This document shows, one piece after another, positions 1 to 5,054 of a DNA stretch of 6,640 bases. The notes beneath the pieces are model-generated. The model was given only the letters and a program-made list of their open reading frames with translations, was not told the origin of the DNA and searched no databases. The stretch's first letter is position 1, and each line of letters starts with the position of its first letter. Origin of the DNA: Propionibacteriaceae bacterium (lineage in GTDB: Bacteria; Actinomycetota; Actinomycetes; Propionibacteriales; Propionibacteriaceae). Location of the stretch: contig PMLO01000172.1 in the NCBI GenBank assembly GCA_003158895.1, positions 1 through 6,640 of the forward strand, read 5' to 3'. The translations under genes and the position numbers were made by a program.

Positions 1-213
1 GGCCCGTACGAGTCGGGCGCGGACATCGTCCCCGGCGCCTGGATGACGCTCAAGCTCCGCATCGACGGGACGCACCTCACCGCGTGGATCGACGGCGTGG
101 AGGTCCTCTCGGTCGCCCCGACCCTGGTCGCGCCGGCCGTCGGACAGCTCGGCCTGTTCGTCGACATCGGCACGGAGGCGTACTTCGCGAATCTGCGGAT
201 CACGTCGGCCTGA
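1..213 (+). CDS. C-terminal end of a LamG/DUF1080-like beta-sandwich domain protein (5' part outside window)
   Basis: This is the last 70 codons of a gene that begins before the window; the frame is open from base 1 to the TGA at 211-213. The visible peptide alternates hydrophobic and polar residues in short strands. It holds the pattern W-x-L-K-L-R-I-D-G, then A-W-I-D-G-V-E-V, then G-Q-L-G-L-F-V and finally F-A-N-L-R-I near the end. That order (a strand reporting 'integrate over weight', a small-molecule-like D-G turn, a G-x-L-G-L strand, and a closing F-x-N-L/I-R strand) is typical of concanavalin A-like jelly-roll domains such as LamG, DUF1080 and the C-terminal sandwich of some glycoside hydrolases. 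These domains usually bind or cleave carbohydrate outside the cell. The catalytic part, if any, is not visible, so the enzyme class cannot be named. The gene ends 4 bases from the stop codon of the opposing phosphatase gene. Confidence 0.72.
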   Translation, partial: GPYESGADIVPGAWMTLKLRIDGTHLTAWIDGVEVLSVAPTLVAPAVGQLGLFVDIGTEAYFANLRITSA

Positions 214-228
214 CGCCTCATTCGCGGA
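184..228. terminator. Possible hairpin spanning the two convergent stop codons
   Basis: TTCGCGAAT at 184-192 can pair with ATTCGCGGA at 220-228: nine pairs on the plus strand, one of them a U-G wobble, with a 27-base loop that contains the plus-strand stop. Seven of the pairs are perfect on either strand. Its position at a tail-to-tail junction would suit a bidirectional terminator. The long loop and the lack of a following T-run make it weak, and it may be chance. Confidence 0.2.
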
Positions 229-700
229 AGGACGGGGCGGCCGCTTCCGGACGGGTCCGCAGGTATGCGACGAGGCCGGGCATGGCGGCCTCGATGGCGG
301 TGAGGGTTTCGTCGAAGTCCTCCGGCGGTCCGTACCAGGGGTCCGGCAGACCCGTACCGGCAGCCAGGTCAGGGTCGAACGCGCTGAGGAGCCGTACGTC
401 GGCCTGAGGGGCGAGCCGCAGCAGCCGCTGCCGGTGGTGCTCCTCCGCGGCGATCACGAGGTCGGCCTCGGCGACCTCACGCGCCGTCACCTGGTGGGCA
501 CGGTGGTGGCACGCGTCGTATCCGGCCCGCTCCAGCACGCGTCTGGCCCGGTGGTCGATGGGGTTGTCGGCTTCCTCGCTGGACGTGCCGCCCGACGTGA
601 ACGACGCCTGAAGCCCGGCCTTCTCGACGTGACGAGCGGCAACGCGCTCCATCATGGGCGAGCGGCAGATGTTGCCCGTACAGACCATGAGGACCTTCAT
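218..700 (-). CDS. Low-molecular-weight protein tyrosine phosphatase
   Basis: This cytoplasmic phosphatase of 160 residues, a normal length for the family, removes phosphate from phosphotyrosine in proteins through a cysteinyl-phosphate intermediate. The N-terminal P-loop C-x5-R-S is seen as C7-T-G-N-I-C-R13-S14, with C7 the nucleophile. The general-acid loop D-P-W-Y-G lies at 120-124, so D120 should be the proton donor. Residue 11 is Ile, as in tyrosine phosphatases; the related protein-arginine phosphatases (YwlE type) have Thr there. The segment I-A-A-E-E-H-H (83-89) stands where family members more often read M-D-x-x-H/N. The ATG at 700 overlaps the argF stop (ATGA), so translation is probably coupled. 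Actinobacterial relatives include PtpA and the exopolysaccharide-linked phosphatases, but there is no kinase or polysaccharide gene here to point to a substrate. Family assignment is firm; target unknown. Confidence 0.93.
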   Translation of the reverse strand: MKVLMVCTGNICRSPMMERVAARHVEKAGLQASFTSGGTSSEEADNPIDHRARRVLERAGYDACHHRAHQVTAREVAEADLVIAAEEHHRQRLLRLAPQADVRLLSAFDPDLAAGTGLPDPWYGPPEDFDETLTAIEAAMPGLVAYLRTRPEAAAPSFRE

Positions 701-1701
701 GCACCCACCAACGTGGCGACGAGGATCGCCTTGATCGTGTGGAGCCGGTTCTCGGCCTGGTGGAACACGATGCTGGCTTCCGACTCGAAGACCTCGTCGC
801 TCACCTCGAGCCCGTCCTCGACGCCGCTGAGGCGCTGCACCTCCGAGCCGAGCGAGGTGTTCATGTCGTGGAACGCCGGCAGGCAGTGCATGAACTTCAC
901 GTCCGGGTTGCCCGTACGGTCCAGCAGTCCGCGGTCGACGCGGTACGGCAGCAGCATCGGGATCCGCTCCAGCCAGACCTCCTTCGGCTCGCCCATCGAC
1001 ACCCACACGTCGGTATAGACGACGTCGACGCCCTTCACGCCTTCCTCCACGTCGTCGGTGATCGTGATGCGAGCCCCCGACTGGGCCGCGAGCGCGTACG
1101 CCTGGCGCACGATGTGCGGCCAGTTCTGCAGCGGCGTCGGCGCCACGATCCGTACGTCCATGCCCATCAGCGCCGCCGTGACCAGCAGCGAGTTGCCGGT
1201 GTTGTAGCGGGAGTCGCCGACGTACGCGAACGAGATGTCGGAGAAGTCCTTGCCTGTGTGCTCGCGCATCGTGAGCACGTCGCACAGGCTCTGCGTCGGG
1301 TGCCACTCGTTGGTGAGGCCGTTCCAGACGGGCACGCCGGCATGCTTGGCGAGCTCCTCGACGATCGCCTGGCCGGCGCCGCGGTACTCGATCCCGTCGT
1401 ACATGCGGCCCAGCACCCGGGCCGTGTCCGCCGGTGACTCCTTGTGGCCGATCTGAGAGCCGGACGGGTCGAGGTACGTGACGTGGGCGCCCTGGTCGTA
1501 CGCGGCCACCTCGAACGCGGCCCGCGTACGGGTCGAGGTCTTCTCGAAGATCAGCGCGAGGTTGAGCCCCTCGAGCATCGTCGTCTCGCGCCGTGCCTTC
1601 TTGGCCGCCTTGAGCTCCGCGGCGAGGTCCACGAGGTACGTGAACTCGTCGCGCGTGAAGTCGACTTCCTTGAGGAAGCTCCGACCAACCAGGTCGACCA
1701 T
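697..1701 (-). CDS. argF: Ornithine carbamoyltransferase (E. coli ArgI/ArcB-like subtype)
   Basis: The enzyme joins carbamoyl phosphate and L-ornithine to give citrulline and phosphate in arginine biosynthesis, or runs in reverse in the arginine deiminase pathway. From the start chosen here it has 334 residues. The carbamoyl-phosphate motif S-T-R-T-R is at 56-60, H-P-T-Q at 134-137, the ornithine-loop D-V-W-V-S-M-G at 231-237, and H-C-L-P at 272-275. The stretches around residues 69-89 (D-Q-G-A-x-V-T-Y-L with S-G-S-Q-I-G-H-K-E-S) and 93-107 resemble the E. coli ArgI/ArcB branch more than the shorter anabolic ArgF of mycobacteria. The start at 1701 is set by a strong Shine-Dalgarno AAGGAGT five bases upstream; an ATG at 1731 would add ten unconserved residues and overlap the predicted -10 box. 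No arginine operator is evident. No other arginine gene is in the window, so anabolic (argF) versus catabolic (arcB) use is undecided. Confidence 0.96.
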   Translation of the reverse strand: MVDLVGRSFLKEVDFTRDEFTYLVDLAAELKAAKKARRETTMLEGLNLALIFEKTSTRTRAAFEVAAYDQGAHVTYLDPSGSQIGHKESPADTARVLGRMYDGIEYRGAGQAIVEELAKHAGVPVWNGLTNEWHPTQSLCDVLTMREHTGKDFSDISFAYVGDSRYNTGNSLLVTAALMGMDVRIVAPTPLQNWPHIVRQAYALAAQSGARITITDDVEEGVKGVDVVYTDVWVSMGEPKEVWLERIPMLLPYRVDRGLLDRTGNPDVKFMHCLPAFHDMNTSLGSEVQRLSGVEDGLEVSDEVFESEASIVFHQAENRLHTIKAILVATLVGA

Positions 1702-1705
1702 CGGT

Positions 1706-1712
1706 ACTCCTT
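1706..1712 (-). promoter_or_regulatory. Ribosome binding site of argF
   Basis: On the minus strand AAGGAGT lies five bases before ATG 1701. It is the best Shine-Dalgarno match in the window and decides the argF start in favour of the 334-residue protein over the longer open frame. Confidence 0.8.
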
Positions 1713-1716
1713 GGGA

Positions 1717-1777
1717 CGCGGAAGCCGACACTCTATCGAGCGGTCAGGGGAGGCCGGGTCTGCGAAGCTCTTCCGCG
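1717..1777. repeat. Inverted repeat CGCGGAAG ... CTTCCGCG around argF promoter
   Basis: CGCGGAAG at 1717-1724 is exactly inverted as CTTCCGCG at 1770-1777, with 45 bases between. The arms sit on either side of the proposed argF -10 box in the divergent intergenic region. It could be a pair of operator half-sites or chance; at this base composition an eight-base inverted match within 135 bases is not rare. Confidence 0.2.
1730..1735 (-). promoter_or_regulatory. Candidate -10 box for argF-phosphatase operon
   Basis: TAGAGT on the minus strand (within CGATAGAGTGTCGG) fits the actinobacterial housekeeping -10 pattern TAnnnT. Transcription would start near 1722-1723, leaving a leader of about 21 bases that contains the ribosome binding site. 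No good -35 hexamer is seen at 17-19 bases upstream. The same GATAG-TGTCGG wording recurs before the ligase gene at 5040-5050. Confidence 0.4.
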
Positions 1778-1806
1778 GATCGGCAACGGGGACGGAGCGT
1801 CAGGAA

Positions 1807-1812
1807 TAGCGT
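1807..1812 (+). promoter_or_regulatory. Candidate -10 box for the lipoprotein gene
   Basis: TAGCGT fits TAnnnT and would place the transcript start near 1820, giving a short leader of about 17 bases with GGGAGG at 1826-1831 as ribosome binding site, five bases before ATG 1837. No convincing -35 element is visible. The box lies in the 135-base divergent region shared with argF. Confidence 0.35.
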
Positions 1813-1836
1813 GGATCCCAGCCTTGGGAGGTCGCC

Positions 1837-4149
1837 ATGCCCAGACATGGAACACGCTCGCAACTCATGGGAGTCCTCATCCTGGGCCTGATCCTCGGCG
1901 GCTGTTCCACGGCGGAGCCGAGCGATACCAGCCACCTCCCTGCCTCGCAGGATCCCTCGTACAACAGCGCACTCGACGACCCCAGCCGCGTCGGCAGCCT
2001 GGCCGCTGACGCTGATCCGTCGTCGACGCTCAAGTTCCCGAAGGCGTACGGGCTCGAGCCGATCATTCGTCCCGAGACCCACGTGGTCACAGCCTCCGAA
2101 GGGGCTGCGCTCACCACGTGGACTGCCACGAACGCGCCGGCCTGCACGGCGACCTCCGCGTTGCGACCGAAGTGCGAGTACGACTTCGTGCTTGATCCCG
2201 TACCGGCCGGTGTCGCGGTCGGTTCGGTGCTCGCGAGCGGTGCGCTCCCGAAGGCTCCGTACGGCTTCCTCGTGAAGGTCACGAGCCTGACGGGTGCAAC
2301 GGGTCACGCCGTTGAGGCAACCCTCGGTGACGCCATCGAGCAGGGCGAGTTCCGGGGCGACCAGCAGATGGACCCTGCGCAGGCTGTCGACGTATCTCTC
2401 GCGAAGGGTGTGACGCGCGCGCCGACGTTCGGTACCTCGCCTCTGCAGAAGTTCGCTGACACGCCGTCGTCGCTCCTGTCGCCGTTCGCGCCGACACTGC
2501 CGCAGAACACTGGCAACTCGTACGACTACAACGTCGACACCGATCAGTACGGCGTCCACTTCGTCGGCAGCCTCCACTTCGCGGCCGACTGCGGCGTGTC
2601 CGCCGGGCTCACGTACAAGTGGCACATCATCCCCAACGGCGCGTACTTCATCGCCGGCTGCGGGATCAGCGAGTCCGTAGCAGTGGACATCACCGTCGCC
2701 ACCGACAAGAAGCTCGATCCCATCGAACTCGCGGTGGTGGACCTCGGCTCCATCACGTTCTTCATCGGTCCGGTGCCTGTGGTGATCCTGTTCCGGATGC
2801 ACATCTACGCCGCCCTGGACGGGAAGGTGTTCGCGGGCGTCACGTACGGCGCGTCCGAGCAGGCGAACTTCGGGATCACCTTCGGCTATCACAAGGGCTG
2901 GATGGCCAACGCCGACTTCAGCGTCAGCGCAGAGAAGCATTCCGTCACCTCCGGGCCTGAGATCGACCTGTCCGGTGTTGTGGGCGCTGATGTGCGGGGC
3001 ATGGTGTACGGGATCGTCGGCGCCGGCCTTGGCGGGGAGACCGGCATCGCCATCAAGGGCAAGCCGCTGACGAAGCCGTTGTGGTGCCTGTCGATCGTCG
3101 CAACGATGACCACGTCGATGTCCCTCGACCTCGGCATCAAGTCGTTCACGTGGGGGCCGCAGGCGATCTACTCCAAGGAGTTCCCTGTCTCGTGCGCCGA
3201 GAACTCGCCACCCGAACTGGTGATCGGCAACCCCAAGGACGGCGCGACGTACACGCTCGCAGGCCTCCAGGTGGAGCCGTACAAGGCGTACGGCAACGAC
3301 CCTGAGGATGGGTTGCTGCCCGTGACCTGGACGTCCGATCGGGACGGGCCGCTGGGAACGACGGCCATCTCCGGCGGGCTCTCGAAGATGCCGTCCACGC
3401 CGGGCCCCCAGGTGCTCACGCTCACGACGACGGATCTGGACGGCAGGCAGACCTCCGCCCAGCTGCACATCACGGTGACGACACCGGTCTGGGGGCTGAC
3501 CTCGACGCTGTACGACCTCTCGATGAACGAGCTGCCACGCACGGGCACGGCTGGCTACACCGGGCAGACCGTGTACCTCAAGGCGGTACCGAAGCCGCCG
3601 GCGGGCAGCATGCAGCCGACCTGCAAGGACGTCGTCTGGTCGACACCCGGCCTCACGTTCTCGAAGATCGACGACTGCCTGCAGTCGGTGGTGCTGCCGG
3701 CTGCCGGGACCTACACGGTGACGCTGCAGATCAACCCCTTCTGGGGCGGCGCGCCGATCCTGGAGAAGCGCACGATCACCGTGACCAAGCCCCCAGCCGT
3801 CATACCGCCCCAGGTGGGCTTCACGGTCACGGGTAACAGCGGTCGTGTCTTCACGAACGGCGGCATGTTCGTGCAAGGCGAGACACTCACGTTCACTGGG
3901 AAGTACGTCAACGCTGCGCAAGCGAACGCGACGCTCTCGTACGCCTGGACGTACTCCGTCGACGGGGCACGCCCTCAGTCGCTGGCGGGTGGCCAGGACA
4001 CCGCGTCCGGGTCAGTGCGCACGTACGTGCTCAACGAGTCGAAGTCGACCCACGCGGTCGTGTTCACGTGCACGGTCCGCAACACCGCGACCTCGGCGCA
4101 GGTGACGAAGTTCACCATGAGCCTGACCTATCAGGGGTCGCCGGCCTAG
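1837..4149 (+). CDS. Large secreted lipoprotein, beta-rich core plus three Ig/PKD-like domains, function unknown
   Basis: The 770-residue product begins with a lipoprotein signal: charged start (R3, R7), hydrophobic stretch 10-21 and lipobox L-G-G-C with C23 as the lipidated residue, followed by a polar linker to about residue 60. Residues about 65-450 form a beta-rich core I cannot name. It includes V-G-S-V-L-A-S-G with A-P-Y-G-F-L (127-145) leading to a D-A-I-E-Q-G-E-F motif, and the very hydrophobic I-T-F-F-I-G-P-V-P-V-V-I at 306-317. Residues 456-548 look like an Ig/cadherin-like domain (N-S-P-P start, D-P-E-D-G, D-L-D-G, closing I-T-V). Two looser PKD/Ig-like units follow (about 550-650 and 655-770). 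After C23 there are nine cysteines, eight in neighbouring pairs that could form disulfides. I recall similar core motifs in uncharacterised surface proteins, but this was not checked. GGGAGG five bases upstream supports the start. A surface adhesin or ligand-binding role is only a guess. Confidence 0.88.
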   Translation: MPRHGTRSQLMGVLILGLILGGCSTAEPSDTSHLPASQDPSYNSALDDPSRVGSLAADADPSSTLKFPKAYGLEPIIRPETHVVTASEGAALTTWTATNAPACTATSALRPKCEYDFVLDPVPAGVAVGSVLASGALPKAPYGFLVKVTSLTGATGHAVEATLGDAIEQGEFRGDQQMDPAQAVDVSLAKGVTRAPTFGTSPLQKFADTPSSLLSPFAPTLPQNTGNSYDYNVDTDQYGVHFVGSLHFAADCGVSAGLTYKWHIIPNGAYFIAGCGISESVAVDITVATDKKLDPIELAVVDLGSITFFIGPVPVVILFRMHIYAALDGKVFAGVTYGASEQANFGITFGYHKGWMANADFSVSAEKHSVTSGPEIDLSGVVGADVRGMVYGIVGAGLGGETGIAIKGKPLTKPLWCLSIVATMTTSMSLDLGIKSFTWGPQAIYSKEFPVSCAENSPPELVIGNPKDGATYTLAGLQVEPYKAYGNDPEDGLLPVTWTSDRDGPLGTTAISGGLSKMPSTPGPQVLTLTTTDLDGRQTSAQLHITVTTPVWGLTSTLYDLSMNELPRTGTAGYTGQTVYLKAVPKPPAGSMQPTCKDVVWSTPGLTFSKIDDCLQSVVLPAAGTYTVTLQINPFWGGAPILEKRTITVTKPPAVIPPQVGFTVTGNSGRVFTNGGMFVQGETLTFTGKYVNAAQANATLSYAWTYSVDGARPQSLAGGQDTASGSVRTYVLNESKSTHAVVFTCTVRNTATSAQVTKFTMSLTYQGSPA

Positions 4150-4181
4150 CGCCTGATCGACTCACCAGCCCTGCTGCGCGA

Positions 4182-4187
4182 TACCGT
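4182..4187 (+). promoter_or_regulatory. Weak candidate -10 box before the DUF1206 gene
   Basis: TACCGT, in the context GCGATACCGT, fits TAnnnT and lies in the 73-base gap after the lipoprotein stop. A start of transcription near 4195 would leave a leader of about 28 bases to ATG 4223, or about 49 to ATG 4244. No -35 match and no clear terminator for the upstream gene were found, so read-through from the lipoprotein gene is equally possible. Confidence 0.25.
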
Positions 4188-4222
4188 CCTGAGGCCCGCC
4201 GCCGTTGGCCGGCACCTGATGG

Positions 4223-5020
4223 ATGCGGTGGCACACTTGCTGGATGAGGCACTCGGCGCACAACCTCGCTCGCCAGGCCGGATCCAACCCTCTGGTCGAG
4301 GTCGGCGCACGGCTCGGCTACGCGGCGTCGGGAGTGCTGCACCTCGTACTGGCCTGGCTCGCGCTGCAGCTGGCATTCGGAGGGAACGGCGGTCAGGCCG
4401 ACCAGTCCGGCGCGTTGCGCCAGCTGACCGGCAACCCCGTCGGCGCTGCGCTGCTGTGGGTACTGCTGGTCGGCTTTGCGCTGCTGGGACTGTGGGAAGT
4501 GACCGAGGCGTTCGCCAGGCCTGCGAAGCAGAAGCTCAAGCCCGCCGCCAAGGCCGTTGTATACGTGGTCCTCGCGGTGACAACGGTCTCGGTTCTGTAC
4601 GGGACCTCGACGAACTCCAACCAGCAGACCGCCAACATCACCGCCACGGCGATGTCCTACCCGGCGGGTATCTGGGCCGTCGGAGCCGTGGGCCTTGTCG
4701 TGATCGGCGTCGGGCTGTTCCACGTGGTCAAGGCAGTCCGCAAGGGCTTCCTCAAGGACCTGGCCGAGCATCCTCCGCAGTGGGTCGTACGGGTCGGACA
4801 GGCGGGCTACGTCGCGAAGGGCGTCGCACTCGGTGCCGTCGGGGCGCTGTTCGTCCTCGCCGCCACCACGCACGACCCGAACAAGGCGGGCGGTCTCGAC
4901 GCCGGCCTTCGTAGCCTTCTGGCCGTACCGGCCGGCGTCGTCGTTCTCGCGGCAGTCGCGGTGGGCCTTGCCTGCTACGGGATCTACTCCTTCGCGAGGG
5001 CTCGGTACGCGCGGGTCTGA
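4223..5020 (+). CDS. DUF1206 family integral membrane protein
   Basis: The product is 265 residues from ATG 4223. It shows three tandem repeats of two membrane helices each, the hallmark of DUF1206. Helices fall at about 36-53, 73-96, 111-127, 148-171, 199-216 and 235-257. Each repeat opens with a small-residue, aromatic-glycine motif (L-G-Y-A-A-S-G-V at 31-38; K-A-V-V-Y near 110-114; A-G-Y-V-A-K-G-V at 194-201). Each second helix starts P-V-G or P-A-G and ends in a basic patch (F-A-R, V-R-K, F-A-R-A-R). No function is established for the family to my knowledge. The start is uncertain: an in-frame stop precedes ATG 4223 at 4217-4219, neither it nor ATG 4244 (residue 8) has a good ribosome binding site, and family-like sequence begins after residue 8, so 4244 may be the true start. 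The next gene follows after 34 bases. Confidence 0.88.
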   Translation: MRWHTCWMRHSAHNLARQAGSNPLVEVGARLGYAASGVLHLVLAWLALQLAFGGNGGQADQSGALRQLTGNPVGAALLWVLLVGFALLGLWEVTEAFARPAKQKLKPAAKAVVYVVLAVTTVSVLYGTSTNSNQQTANITATAMSYPAGIWAVGAVGLVVIGVGLFHVVKAVRKGFLKDLAEHPPQWVVRVGQAGYVAKGVALGAVGALFVLAATTHDPNKAGGLDAGLRSLLAVPAGVVVLAAVAVGLACYGIYSFARARYARV

Positions 5021-5041
5021 ACCTCGTGCCGCCTCCGGCGA

Positions 5042-5047
5042 TAGTGT
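5042..5047 (+). promoter_or_regulatory. Candidate -10 box for a leaderless ligase transcript
   Basis: TAGTGT (in CGATAGTGTCGG) fits TAnnnT and ends seven bases before GTG 5055, the spacing expected if transcription begins at or next to the start codon itself. The seven intervening bases hold no Shine-Dalgarno sequence. A partial -35 match, CTGAAC at 5017-5022, lies 19 bases upstream, overlapping the DUF1206 stop. Confidence 0.45.
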
Positions 5048-5054
5048 CGGCGCC

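Noticed and set aside
218..700. Idea that the phosphatase is a protein-arginine phosphatase linked to arginine metabolism
   Set aside because: The P-loop has Ile at residue 11 (C-T-G-N-I-C-R), the tyrosine-phosphatase state; YwlE-type arginine phosphatases have Thr there.
434..1018. Plus-strand open frames across the phosphatase and argF genes
   Set aside because: They are antisense to two clearly conserved enzymes, have no ribosome binding site and no family-like sequence.
1709..1829. Direct repeat CCTTGGGA at 1709-1716 and 1822-1829 in the divergent region
   Set aside because: Each copy overlaps a ribosome binding site on opposite strands, and eight bases are easily matched by purine-rich Shine-Dalgarno sequence; no wider similarity.
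1744..3921. Very long open frame (725 codons) on the minus strand opposite the lipoprotein gene
   Set aside because: Its translation is arginine-rich and low in recognisable structure, typical of an antisense shadow in high-GC DNA, while the plus strand has a lipobox, ribosome binding site and Ig-like domains.
4131..4156. TCAGG ... CCTGA hairpin at the end of the lipoprotein gene as a terminator
   Set aside because: Only five pairs with a mismatch next to them, a 16-base loop, and no T-run afterwards.
4219..4914. Open frame from ATG 4219 overlapping the DUF1206 gene
   Set aside because: It turns into an Arg/Gly-rich shadow, whereas the frame from 4223 has six membrane helices in three repeats.
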